A stretch of DNA of 64,000 nt from JAPPHA01 sp963662705 (GCA_963662705.2 OY759767.1:992001-1056000), one strand, 5' to 3'; counted from the first letter of the stretch, positions 10,134 to 18,980 are shown. Notes: generated from the letters alone by a model not told the origin. Numbers and translations are program-made.

Positions 10134-11049
10134 TGTCTTTCCCCTTCAGATGCAAGGCTTCGGTCGCAGCCGATATCTGCTTGAGCAGGACTGGCGTTGC
10201 CTCCAAATACCAATAGGTGTTGGCTATCTCACTGTGTCCCATGTACGTTGACAGCGCCAACATGTGGCGGCTGATGTCGCGCCGGTTGCCGGACGTGACG
10301 TTCTCAAGAGACCTTGACGCGAACCCGTGGCGCAAGTCATGCAAGTGGGGGCCGGGTGTGCCCGGTTCGCCACGCAGACCCAGGCCGCGGACCAGCCTGA
10401 TAAAGATCTTGGTCAGATAATCCGGACTGACGGCGTGCCCCGATGGCATGATGAAGAGCGGATCGTCCGGTTTGCCGGGGCCACGTATCCGGAGCCAGGC
10501 ATCGACCGCACGCGTCACTGACGGATGCAAGGGAAGCAGTCGTGACTTTCCGAACTTTGCATTGCGAACCTCGATGCCATCCCTGGTCAGATCCCTGAGC
10601 CTCAGGCCGGTTGCTTCCGATCGTCGCATTCCTGTCGCCGCGAGAAGGCCGATGATGGTGTGGAACACATGCGGGGTGATCGAGCCTGCGGGAGGAAGTT
10701 CCAGCGCCGCGTTCATGATCAGCTTGACCTGGTCCGTCGACAGAATGTGCGGTGGTGGCCGGTGCCTGGATCTTCGACCCAGGGCATGTCGGTGAGGAAC
10801 TTCGTGGCGCGGATCCTCGGCATGCAGATACATGGCAAAGTTGCGCACCAAATTGAGCTTGATGATCCGCTGATTTGGCGTCGATGCCTGTGACGCCCAG
10901 TCCAGGGCTGTCGCGATCCGAACGAACTGGTCGCCCTGTGCTTCGGCGTGGGCGGCAAAGCTGCCAAGGAAACGTGCCTGCCAAACAAAGGAATAGTCCA
11001 TCGCCTGCTTCCCGGCCACATAGGATGCTACCTGTTCGGACAGGGTCAT
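10126..11049 (-). CDS. Tyrosine recombinase, second gene of the RIT trio
   Basis: The 307-residue product carries Arg142 in ATGMRRSEA, Lys168 in FGKSR, His237 and Arg240 in HDLRHGF, His272 in YMGHSEI and Tyr279 in NTYWYLEA, so the catalytic set appears complete. Its start overlaps the stop of the 527-residue recombinase by 4 bases (ATGA), and its end overlaps the next recombinase by 8 bases. The three proteins are therefore made from one message in near-fixed ratio, as in other RIT elements. Confidence 0.9.
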   Translation of the reverse strand: MTLSEQVASYVAGKQAMDYSFVWQARFLGSFAAHAEAQGDQFVRIATALDWASQASTPNQRIIKLNLVRNFAMYLHAEDPRHEVPHRHALGRRSRHRPPPHILSTDQVKLIMNAALELPPAGSITPHVFHTIIGLLAATGMRRSEATGLRLRDLTRDGIEVRNAKFGKSRLLPLHPSVTRAVDAWLRIRGPGKPDDPLFIMPSGHAVSPDYLTKIFIRLVRGLGLRGEPGTPGPHLHDLRHGFASRSLENVTSGNRRDISRHMLALSTYMGHSEIANTYWYLEATPVLLKQISAATEALHLKGKDND

Positions 11050-12629
11050 GGTTCATCCTCCGGCCATGGTTGAGCCACTTCCAGCAGCATTCGCGTGTCG
11101 ACTCGTGCATAAAGGGTTGTCGTCTTGATCGATTCGTGACGCAGAATCGTGGCCACGGTTTCGAGCGAAGCGCCACCGCGCAGCAGGTTCGTGGCGCGCG
11201 AATGCCGGAACAGATGTGCGGCAGGCAGGCCCTCGCCATCGATCCCGGCCCGTTCCTTGGCGCGCCGGACAGTCTCCGAGACGATTCTTCCGGAGGACAA
11301 CGCACGATGTGGAGCACATGACCTCAGGAAGACGAAGTCGCTGTCGACACGGGGGCGACCATGAAGAATGTAAATCTTCAGGGCATCGCCGCAATCCTGG
11401 GGCAGCGGCATGGCTTCGCTTCTGCGTGACTTGCCGCTCACCCGAATACGTGCCTGTTCCCAGTCGATGTCTTTCAGTCGGAGCGCCGGGATGTCGCCGG
11501 CCCGCAGTGCAAGCCGGGCCAGAAGCAGCATGATCGCGCGATCACGCATGCCGATCGACGTGGCCGTGTCGCAACTCGCGATCAGTGCCTCGACTTCGGA
11601 GTCGGTCACGTACCGTGGAAGGTCGGCTTGCGGTTCGATCCTGACGCTTGGGACGGCGGCAACAAGCGCCGGGTTGCAGAATCCGTTGGCGCCAAGATAC
11701 CGCAGATAGCCACGCAGAACGGTAGCCATGCCCGCAAGTTGGCAGGATGATCTGGTCTGTGCCCAACTGATGAAAGCTGCCCGAATGGCGCTCACGTCAT
11801 ATGACGCCGGATCGTCACCCAGATCCGGCAGCACATCCCGGTTCAAATGCCATTCATGGATGCAGATGGTTCTTTCGCGCGCCCCGCGATGGCGGTGCAT
11901 CCAGTCCAGGTAACTATCGACGAAGACGTTGCGCGCTGCAGGGGGTGCCTCCTCTGTTCGCCAGGGTTCCATCACTCCCGCGCAGGCGAGAAAATCGGCA
12001 AACCGTTCGATCGAGATGCGTACACCGGATGATCCCGTGAACCGGCTGGGACGTCGGAAGAAGTGCGGACAGGAACAGGTACACTCGTGCTCGAGAAACC
12101 TCCGGATCACGCCATCGTCGATCTGGTCGAGGACAAGGTCCGAACAGTAGAGCCAGACGACAAAATGGCGACATACCGTCGAACGGTTTTGCATCGTGCA
12201 ATCACTGTAACCTTGGCCGGACAGGTCGCTGATGAACGCGTCCACATGCTTTCCGCCCTCGACGATCAGGGACGGCAGTTCCGTCTGGCCGGTGTCCAGG
12301 AGCCAGGTGAGAAACCTGTTCGCCCACTCTCGCGTGCGGCGCAACGGAGGGGATTGAAATCTCCCGGGACAGGTGCAGTCGTGCGACAGGAAACCGGCAA
12401 TCCCGCGGATGTCAAAGGCCGCGATCTCGATACCGCTGACAGCAAGCCAGGTGACGATGTGTCGTGCCATGCACACCAGTTTGGCGATCCGGCGAGATCC
12501 CAGACCTTGCTGTTCCAGCCAGGACTGGTAGCCGGGAATGATCTCCTTCAACCGATCCTGGAGGTCAGGGAATGAAATCCTCTCGCCAGACGGAAAACTC
12601 ATGACCCGGTCTCCCGGGTGGCCGGGCAC
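11046..12629 (-). CDS. Large tyrosine recombinase, first gene of the RIT trio
   Basis: The 527-residue product is longer than a usual phage-type integrase. Its catalytic residues can be read as Arg376 in LALRAGDI, Lys400 in SGKSRR, His472 and Arg475 in HLFRHS, His498 in LRHESI and Tyr507 in TTTLYARV. The extra N-terminal 330 residues hold two cysteine-rich motifs (CTCPGRF near 85 and CTCSCPHFF near 183), which may bind zinc. An in-frame Met at codon 10 is an alternative start. Confidence 0.9.
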   Translation of the reverse strand: MPGHPGDRVMSFPSGERISFPDLQDRLKEIIPGYQSWLEQQGLGSRRIAKLVCMARHIVTWLAVSGIEIAAFDIRGIAGFLSHDCTCPGRFQSPPLRRTREWANRFLTWLLDTGQTELPSLIVEGGKHVDAFISDLSGQGYSDCTMQNRSTVCRHFVVWLYCSDLVLDQIDDGVIRRFLEHECTCSCPHFFRRPSRFTGSSGVRISIERFADFLACAGVMEPWRTEEAPPAARNVFVDSYLDWMHRHRGARERTICIHEWHLNRDVLPDLGDDPASYDVSAIRAAFISWAQTRSSCQLAGMATVLRGYLRYLGANGFCNPALVAAVPSVRIEPQADLPRYVTDSEVEALIASCDTATSIGMRDRAIMLLLARLALRAGDIPALRLKDIDWEQARIRVSGKSRRSEAMPLPQDCGDALKIYILHGRPRVDSDFVFLRSCAPHRALSSGRIVSETVRRAKERAGIDGEGLPAAHLFRHSRATNLLRGGASLETVATILRHESIKTTTLYARVDTRMLLEVAQPWPEDEP

Positions 12630-12776
12630 GCGGAAACCGGATCATCTGTGCGGCGCGTTGGATACATCCGTCCGCCGGCGGCGAGACCCCGCAAGACCGC
12701 CGCCAGTTCACCGTTCGGGCATGACGAGACTGACAGCGGGCCGCTGACTGTCAATCGTTCATGTGGCGCGATCAGG

Positions 12777-13460
12777 TCATGGCATCTGAAAGCCGCCTTC
12801 GCTTGTTCCTCCATGCTGCCTCTCCCGGTCTGATCCATGCAAAACCGGATCAACCACAGGAAAAGAAAGGGTTCGATTGAGATGTTCTGCGCGACCACAA
12901 CCGATCACGGATTTTGTGTCCGGAAGCCAAGCCGGACATAATTTATGGAGTGATCTCAGCAGCCGATCGCGACAGGTCGGGCACGCCATCTGATCGATTG
13001 TCGAAGCCGGCAGGCAGCCGGACACGGATTTGAGAATGGTCCAAACCTCTTCCCAGACCCGGGGCGGCTGGACAATCTCGCGCCAGACGCTTTGCCAACG
13101 TCGCAAGGTGCTCCGCGGGACCCCGAACTCATGGGCAAGGGTCAAAAGCGCCTTCTTGCCACTTTTGAGCGCCTCCGACACCGAGAGTCGGAACCAGGCG
13201 ACGTATTGTCCACGATCCGGAGACCGAAGTGACGGTGGCAGGGTCCGCCCGCGACAACTGCGACAGCACAGGCTGGTGCGCTTCCAGGTCTGACCGGCAA
13301 GTTCCGGTGGCAGACCACGCGGTTTGCGCGGGTAATCTCCGCGATCCAGAGGGCCGCCGCAATGCGGACAGCCCGCCTCCTGTGTCAGCCTGACAAGGTA
13401 TTCATCGATCTGGCCAACGAAATTCCAGACCGCGACAGGGCAATGATCATCTGATAACAT
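12777..13460 (-). CDS. Zinc-ribbon / helix-turn-helix protein carried by the RIT element
   Basis: The 227-residue product has cysteine pairs at 31/34 (CPHCGG), 65/69 (CCRSC) and 160/163 (CPTC). A helix-turn-helix-like stretch (LAHEFGVPRSTLRRWQSVW, about 108-126) lies between them. This resembles the N-terminal parts of some transposases and DNA-binding adaptor proteins. It lies upstream of the recombinase trio, same strand, with a 147-bp gap. It could help synapsis or regulate the trio. I do not recognise the exact family. Confidence 0.6.
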   Translation of the reverse strand: MLSDDHCPVAVWNFVGQIDEYLVRLTQEAGCPHCGGPLDRGDYPRKPRGLPPELAGQTWKRTSLCCRSCRGRTLPPSLRSPDRGQYVAWFRLSVSEALKSGKKALLTLAHEFGVPRSTLRRWQSVWREIVQPPRVWEEVWTILKSVSGCLPASTIDQMACPTCRDRLLRSLHKLCPAWLPDTKSVIGCGRAEHLNRTLSFPVVDPVLHGSDRERQHGGTSEGGFQMP

Positions 13461-13899
13461 GACAAACGTCCTTCTGTAGGGGTGATAACTTCAGAAAGAC
13501 AAGCCCCCGGCCGGTTTGCAATCCGGCCGGGGCAATCATGTCATCTTGACCTGTTGTAATCGGGACCCTGTTCCGGGTTCAATCGATGCGTACGGAGACC
13601 GCAGGTTTGACATCTGGCGAGCCCGACGGGACCGTTGTCATCACGGATCCGTGGCCGGAAAAGGTTCTGACAATAATATTCCTTCTGGCTCCCAAAACTT
13701 GGCCAGAAGCAACTCCGAAACTCTCTTGAAGGGGCCAGAAGGCAGGATTCCCGACGGAATCGACCCGCAAATGCAGTTCCATTGCCTGCTGCATGGTCAA
13801 AACCGTCGGAATGTCAGGTCATCGGCCTGATACGCGGCGAGACGTTATCCGAATTGCTCCTGGGTAACCAATTGAAAAGACGTGAGATATCGCTGATAG
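13461..13899. other. Right subterminal region of the RIT element
   Basis: This stretch holds only weak frames; the best (13800-13579, minus, 73 codons) has no recognisable motif. It may contain the promoter for the leftward genes. Confidence 0.4.
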
Positions 13900-13932
13900 G
13901 TTCCGATAGGAAAAACATTCCGATAAGACAAG
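13900..13932 (-). repeat. Right terminal inverted repeat of the RIT element
   Basis: Exact reverse complement of 9053-9085. Immediately outside it a perfect hairpin spans 13927-13958 (14-bp arms, GACAAGCTATCAGA and its complement, 4-base loop ACTT). No such hairpin occurs at the left end. Confidence 0.9.
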
Positions 13933-13952
13933 CTATCAGAACTTTCTGATAG

Positions 13953-14353
13953 CTTGTCATGTACGCCGCAAATTGCAACGGGGTGCCGGGATCAGCGGAA
14001 CTCTTGTGCTCGACAAGCACATACACGAATGCGGGGCCGCCCGAGGCAAGCTCGAACTGGAACAGCATGTCGGACTGGCTGCCGCGCAACGCCTCGTCCA
14101 CGTAGCTGCCATCCAGCGCCACGGGCGGCGTTTCCGCTAGAAGCCCGACGATCCGCTCCGGCAGGTGATCGCGGATGAGTGCAGCGGCGCGCCCTGGATC
14201 TGAGGCCAGCGCCCGGAACAGCCTGTCGTGGGGGGTGGTGCTGAGTGCCGGAACGGTACGGGTTCCACTCCTTGCCGCCGGTGCCTCGCGTCGCCCCGTC
14301 TGCTCGGTCGGTCCGTCCCCTTGCTGCCTGTCGCTTTTCCCGCTTCCTGCCAT
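13953..14353 (-). pseudogene. N-terminal half of the split Rpn-family gene
   Basis: From the ATG at 14353 the frame encodes a basic leader and then PHDRLFRALASDP, PERIVGLLAETPP and FVYVLVEHKSSAD. The last is the PD-(D/E)XK core (Glu-His-Lys) of Rpn-family putative transposases/nucleases. The frame is homologous up to QFAAYMT, where it enters the right junction of the RIT element. The continuation is at 9052-8359. Confidence 0.85.
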
Positions 14354-14582
14354 GGGACCGGCGATAACAGCGGGACGTTGCTGCGTCCAGAGGGATCCGG
14401 ACGCCTGACGTGAATGCAACAGGGTCCAGGAAAACCAACGCTCGACAATCGGGACGAACCCTTGCAATCGATGGCTAAACGGGGCGTGAGCAGTTTCGGA
14501 TCCTCGTGGTATATGTCATGTTGGCTTGCGACGGCCGGGCATCAGCCGCACGGTCTTGCAGACACTGATTGGGAGAACGCCC

Positions 14583-15445
14583 ATGTATACGCGCTTGTTG
14601 GTCGCGCCCGTAGTCATTTCACTCGCCGCCTGCGGCGGTGGCAGTCCAGTTCCGGCCGCCGACGTAATAAAAAAACCTGGCTAACTCGAACCCCCCCTCT
14701 TGAAACGCCAGCGGATCAAACGGCCCGTGCCGCCGGGATTGTCGCACGGACGGATTCACTGATCGTCTCCACGGCTTATGGCGGGACAAGCAATCCGGCG
14801 TTCCCGACTTTTCGTGCCCAACCCAGATGTTCCGGAACCCGTTGTTCCATAGACGAGCCACAAAGCGGACTCGCGTTGACGATTGATTTGTCTGGCTTTG
14901 AGTTCGTTTCCGGTTCACCCACGGCTGTGCTTAGCAAACATGGCATCACCACGGTTGAAGACAGGCAGGGAGGCGTGAGAATTTACGGAGCACGGATTCA
15001 TCACAGCGCATTCAACATATACAGTTATGGCGATACCGATCAGGGCGTTACCTTGTGGAGCCGGTTTGGGATCGCCGGCGGAGACCTGACAGGAACACGA
15101 CCATCTGGCTCGGCATTGTGGCAAGGCGTCATGGTCGGTTCATCCGTAGGTGGTGACGGAGGCGGAAGCCACCTGCAGGGCGATGCCACGCCGACGTACA
15201 GATTGTCCGGCTCCCTCGATGCCGCTTTCACCAATACCAATATCAAGAACATTGACAGTCGCCGGGATCACTCGGTAACGACCGTCCGGTTCGACAATGT
15301 GCCAATCGCTTCGGATGGAACAATCCAGGCGGGAGTAACCGGTAATCGCATCCAGGGCGGGCTTTATGGCCCCGGCCATGCCGAAACAGCGGGGACCTTC
15401 GAGCAGTTGGGAATCGTCGGGGATTTCGGATCTTCGCGGCAGTAG
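14583..15445 (+). pseudogene. TbpB-like surface lipoprotein gene with a -1 frameshift at an A7 run
   Basis: From 14583 the frame encodes a lipoprotein signal (MYTRLLVAPVVISLAAC, then a Gly run) and reaches TAA at 14682-14684. A run of seven A at 14669-14675 precedes the stop. A shift of -1 there opens a frame to 15445 that encodes a beta-rich domain ending GGLYGPGHAETAGTFEQLG and VGDFGSSRQ, the usual end of TbpB-like barrels. In-frame codons ATA AAA AAA across the run form a classic slippery heptamer, so the gene may be dead, phase-variable or recoded. If expressed, it would be a candidate Slam client. Confidence 0.65.
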
Positions 15446-16006
15446 CTAGATCGCTTTCCTCGGAATGGCGTTCATGCGGGACGGCAGCCTTTGCTTCCTG
15501 CCTTGAGTTGTTTCGTAGGCCATCCGGAATGCTCCAGTGAGTGGTCCCTCCGGAGGCGGAAAAACCGGGCAAGTACCACGATATACGGCACTGCGGGGAG
15601 GGGCACCGCAAGTTTCCCTTCTGTCCTGCCCTTTATTCATGACATCATCGTCGCGTTGAGAAAGAAGGTCCGCCTCCGGCCAGAATCGAGCGTTCTGGCC
15701 GGGCCGCCGTCATTGCCGGGATCGGGAGTCGCAGTTCGGTCGGCGATATTGAGGATGCTGCCGGTGAGGTCCAGCCCGATTCCAGGGTGCGCCGTGACAA
15801 AGCGCGTTTTCCTGATGGGTGTGAATCCCATCCGACAATAGGCTGCTTCGACCGGTAGCAGCCAGGACGGCCAACAGAGACAATAATGCAGGCCGAAGCG
15901 CTCTGGTGCCAAAGGGCCGCCGCCGCCCGGGAGCGGGGCTATCGCATTTGGATCTTTTGGGGATCGGCGTCCTTTGGGAGGCATTCGGTGGAGCCGACAA
16001 GTTTCC
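15446..16006. other. Non-coding stretch with a possible group II intron 3'-end fragment
   Basis: No open frame here is convincing. At about 15590-15622 the sequence GGGGCACCGCAAG and its surroundings closely resemble the 3' end (domain VI) of the intron that ends near 35921. Upstream bases (about 15560-15590) are weakly like its domain V. The rest, up to the island edge, shows nothing I can name. Confidence 0.35.
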
Positions 16007-16034
16007 AAAGGGAATTATAAGGGATAGTCACAAT
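16007..16034 (+). repeat. Left terminal inverted repeat of the AT-rich island
   Basis: Begins AAAGGGAATTATAAGGG and ends GTCACAAT. It is repeated inverted at the right edge, where its outermost 7 bases are cut off by the IS3 element. Confidence 0.8.
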
Positions 16035-16054
16035 TTGTAGGAAAGATAAGGCCA

Positions 16055-16130
16055 GAGAGACCGACCGGATTTGAACCGGCATAAACTCAGTTTCACCTAA
16101 GCGCCCTAACCATTCGGGCCACGACCTCTC
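16055..16130 (-). tRNA. tRNA-like sequence with an abnormal anticodon loop
   Basis: Read on the minus strand, the fold has a 7-8 bp acceptor stem (CCAGAGAG with CTCTCTGG), a D-arm with GG in its loop, and a good T-arm (GCCGG TTCAAAT CCGGT). The anticodon arm is odd: stem CTTAG/CTGAG leaves a 6-base loop, and stem GCTTA/TGAGT leaves an 8-base loop. If T is position 33, the anticodon reads GAA. It lies 20 bases inside the island's left end. It may be a degraded, phage-type or unusual tRNA; its identity is uncertain. Confidence 0.4.
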
Positions 16131-16163
16131 TGGTCCAATCTCCCCTATTCACTCAATTGAGAA

Positions 16164-16613
16164 CTAAATTTTACGAACAAATACCCTTTCTCCATTGTCT
16201 TCAATAAACATCAGATCTGATATGAAGTATCGACCTTTATTTCGGGGTTTCAGATCAGCAATAGCAACAGGTCCAATGATACGATTTACATTACAGGTGT
16301 CATAGTCAACAAATACAATCAGCACATCATCAGCTAGTTCAAGTGTCCCTTTCGACAATGTAAAAAATGTTTGACTATCCCGATGAGCATCAGACTTTTT
16401 CGATTTAATCTGTAGTGTCCTGCCATTGGGCAATATTCCATCAATACCCTTGTCTCCTTTGTCGGCCTTAACCATCCCCAAGTTAATTTGTGCCCAAATT
16501 TCAGCAATGGCAGTTACTGTAGAACCATCGTAGTCCCGAAGTACCTTGTGGGCCTCAATGATCTGTTCAAGTATTCGATGGAGTTCCATATCGTTTCGTA
16601 TCCCGTCTCTCAT
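16164..16613 (-). CDS. Small PD-(D/E)XK-like protein of unknown role
   Basis: The 149-residue product contains GDKGIDGILPNGRTLQIKSKK at about 53-73. An Asp on one strand followed by Gln-x-Lys on the next is the layout of the restriction-endonuclease fold. The start at 16613 was chosen because it overlaps the upstream stop as ATGA; a longer frame begins at 16724. It is AT-rich, unlike the flanking chromosome. It may be a nuclease with its partner upstream. I do not recognise the exact family. Confidence 0.6.
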   Translation of the reverse strand: MRDGIRNDMELHRILEQIIEAHKVLRDYDGSTVTAIAEIWAQINLGMVKADKGDKGIDGILPNGRTLQIKSKKSDAHRDSQTFFTLSKGTLELADDVLIVFVDYDTCNVNRIIGPVAIADLKPRNKGRYFISDLMFIEDNGERVFVRKI

Positions 16614-16918
16614 GGCTCTGCCATTTCTTGCATCATGCGAATATACTGTGGAAAAAGACATTTTTGACAATAGTTGGCTTCGCTTAGGATTTCGACCCGT
16701 CTTTTCAATTCTGCGAATGCACATTCTGGATGTGTATGAAATCCTAGATCAAGCCACCTATCATTCGGGCCTTCGTCACCGTCCGCAACTCTAGTCTTAT
16801 TGAAGTGGCCACAATCAGAAACATGTAAGGTAGCGTGACCATGCATAAAGTTGTCGTAACCGAAATACTTTATGTGTTTGTTGTTTGTCATGTCAAACCC
16901 ATCCCAACATTCCAACAT
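16610..16918 (-). CDS. Unknown small protein with Cys/His motifs, coupled to the nuclease-like gene
   Basis: The 102-residue product includes SDCGHFNKT, FHTHPECAF and NYCQKCLFPQYI, a set of Cys and His residues that could hold zinc. Its stop overlaps the start of the next gene by 4 bases, so the two are probably co-translated. The composition is AT-rich. An ATG at 16891 is an alternative start. No family recognised. Confidence 0.45.
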   Translation of the reverse strand: MLECWDGFDMTNNKHIKYFGYDNFMHGHATLHVSDCGHFNKTRVADGDEGPNDRWLDLGFHTHPECAFAELKRRVEILSEANYCQKCLFPQYIRMMQEMAEP

Positions 16919-17552
16919 TCTACTAAAAATGGTCCCACCGGTAAGCCTTGCGTTGCAGTGCCAACAATCCAGTTCTCAGAGCAAAAATGATTGATCGTTG
17001 AAACAGTGGGACCGAGGATGTGTGTTGATTATTGGGTTATCAATTGTCAACCCGAAAAAGTGGTACGCCCGACGGGATATAGGCTCACACGGAACGTGTT
17101 TGCCTTGTCGAACCCGTAATGATTGCAAACCGGCAACTATCTGTCTCGTGCCGAGAACTTACGGAGTGCCAGTCCGGTGCGTCTACCAGTTCCGCCACGC
17201 GGGCACCACCTTTTCGGGTTGGTTTATTAGTCGACAATCTCAACGTCCAATGGATCGTAGCTATTGGTCGCTACATAGCAGCCCCCACCCCCGCGCGGCG
17301 TCGGCCCTGTCGCGAAAGTAAAATGGTTCTTGCCGCGTCGGTTCGGAAGATGCGATCTGTCGGCAGGTCGGGGCAGTCGAGGTCCAAAACGCAATGGCGT
17401 GCTCAGTCACCCGTCAAGCAGCGTGACCCGAACCATGATCGGCGTCTGTCACTGATGGCACGGTTCTGCCGTGACCTCGTTCAAGAGATTGAAGTTTCGC
17501 CGTGGTTCCTCCCTGACCTGAGTGAAATGGGACGGTCAGGGGAGGAATTTCC
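16919..17552. other. Non-coding stretch between the small genes and the IS110 transposase
   Basis: This holds no supported gene. A piece at 17161-17208 read on the minus strand resembles the 5' half of a tRNA-Leu (GTGGCGGAACTGGTAGACGC), but the remainder does not fold cleanly. The last 200-300 bases before 17553 should contain the left end of the IS110 element. In that family this region encodes the bridge RNA. Confidence 0.4.
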
Positions 17553-18980
17553 ATGCCACGCAAGCGAAGAAGAAAGACCGAGAGCCTGGAGGTCGTGAAC
17601 CGGGATTGCGCCGGGATCGACATTGGCAAGGACGTTCATTACGTCGCGGTCGATCCGGAGAGGTGTTCGGACCCGGTTCGGTCGTTCAATGCCTTCACGC
17701 GGGATCTTGAGGAGATGGCGTCATGGCTGTCGTCCTGTGGGGTTGAGAAGGTGGCGATGGAGTCGACCTCTGTGTACTGGATTCCGGTCTATGAGGTTCT
17801 GGATCGCGCCGGTTTCGAGGTGATGCTGGTACCGCCACGGATGACGAAGCAGATCGCCGGGCGCAAGAGCGATGTGCTCGATTGCCAGTGGATCCGTCAG
17901 CTTCTGTCGTACGGGCTTCTGCGCGGTGCCTTCCGTCCGGACGACGCGGTTTGCCCGCTGCGTTCGTATGTGCGCCAGACGAAGCGGCTGATCGAGGACC
18001 GCGCGCGTTGCATTTTGCACATGCAGAAGGCTCTGACCGAGATGAACGTGCGGCTTGACTCGGTGATCACCGACATCACCGGGGTGACGGGACTGAGGAT
18101 CCTGCGGGCGATCATCGACGGCGAGCGTGATCCGTACCGCCTTGCAGAACTTCGCGACGGGCGGATCAAGGCCAGCGTTGACACGATCGCGGCAGCACTT
18201 CAGGGCACCTGGCGCGAGGAGCACCTGTTCGCGCTGAGGCAGGCGATGCAACGCTTCGACTTCTTCACCGAACAGATTGAGACGTGCGAGACGCAGATCG
18301 ATGCGCAGATCGACAGCCTGACGCCTCCGGATGACAGTTCGGACGGCGATCAGTCGCCCGCATCCCGGAATGCATCCCATTCCCGGCGCACTGCGTCGAA
18401 GGCTCCCCTGAGCAAGCATGCCAAACGGACTGCCAGAGAACGGGCGACCGCCGAGGCATTGCACGGGATGATGGGCGTGGACCTGACCGCGATCCCGACC
18501 ATCGGCGTGAACACCGCGCTCACGATTGCCTCGGAGATCGGTCCGGACTTCTCGGCCTTCCCGTCCGCGCAGCACTTCTGTTCGTGGCTGGGATTGGCGC
18601 CGGGAACCCGCATCAGTGGTGGCAAACCCCTGCCGGGACGTGCGCCAAAGGTGGTCAACAAGGTTGCGCAGGGACTGCGTATGGCTGCCCTGACGGCCCG
18701 AAACAGCCAGACATTCATCGGCGCCAGGCACCGTGCGCGTCTCGCCCGAAAGGACACGCCCGTCGCGATCACCGCAACCGCACGCGAGCTTGCCTGCCTG
18801 ATCTACACGCTGGTCACCCGCGGCGAGGAATATGTGGAGCGCGGGATGGAGACCTTTGAACAGCGACGTATCAACCGGACGGTTTCGAACCTCGGCCGGC
18901 GTGCCAAACGGCTCGGCTACCGGCTGGTCAAAGTCGTCGAAGATTCGGATGTGAAAAACAGCGCAAAATCAATGGTGTAG
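17553..18980 (+). CDS. IS110-family transposase (DEDD recombinase)
   Basis: The 475-residue product is full length for the family. Its N-terminal RuvC-like DEDD domain begins AGIDIGKDVH (first Asp), followed by VAMESTSVYW (Glu) near 70 and KSDVLDCQWI (Asp/Asp) near 107. The C-terminal Transposase_20 domain contains the helix-hairpin motif IPTIGVNTALTIASEIG and FCSWLGLAPGTRISGGK, with the serine expected to act in strand exchange. No frameshift is seen. A truncated relative lies at 52276-53075. Confidence 0.9.
   Translation: MPRKRRRKTESLEVVNRDCAGIDIGKDVHYVAVDPERCSDPVRSFNAFTRDLEEMASWLSSCGVEKVAMESTSVYWIPVYEVLDRAGFEVMLVPPRMTKQIAGRKSDVLDCQWIRQLLSYGLLRGAFRPDDAVCPLRSYVRQTKRLIEDRARCILHMQKALTEMNVRLDSVITDITGVTGLRILRAIIDGERDPYRLAELRDGRIKASVDTIAAALQGTWREEHLFALRQAMQRFDFFTEQIETCETQIDAQIDSLTPPDDSSDGDQSPASRNASHSRRTASKAPLSKHAKRTARERATAEALHGMMGVDLTAIPTIGVNTALTIASEIGPDFSAFPSAQHFCSWLGLAPGTRISGGKPLPGRAPKVVNKVAQGLRMAALTARNSQTFIGARHRARLARKDTPVAITATARELACLIYTLVTRGEEYVERGMETFEQRRINRTVSNLGRRAKRLGYRLVKVVEDSDVKNSAKSMV

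Larger units (their letters stand above)
9053..13952. mobile_element. RIT-type element (three tyrosine recombinases) inserted in an Rpn gene
   Basis: The element carries three overlapping tyrosine recombinase genes and a zinc-ribbon gene between 33-bp perfect inverted repeats. The 6-bp sequence CTTGTC occurs at both outer junctions (9053-9058 and 13953-13958), giving 4900 bp per insertion. Joining the flanks at that sequence yields codons for Tyr-Met-Thr-Arg-Ile-Trp in the Rpn gene. Three consecutive tyrosine recombinases and inverted ends define Recombinase-in-Trio (RIT) elements. All genes read leftward and look intact. Confidence 0.85.

Noticed and set aside
15446..16008. Minus-strand coding gene between the lipoprotein and the island
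   Set aside because: The frames lack domains and starts, and part of the stretch resembles an intron 3' end.
17120..17208. tRNA-Leu gene
   Set aside because: The 5' half with D-arm resembles tRNA-Leu, but the anticodon stem has a mismatch and the T-arm and acceptor stem do not close properly. At most a relic.
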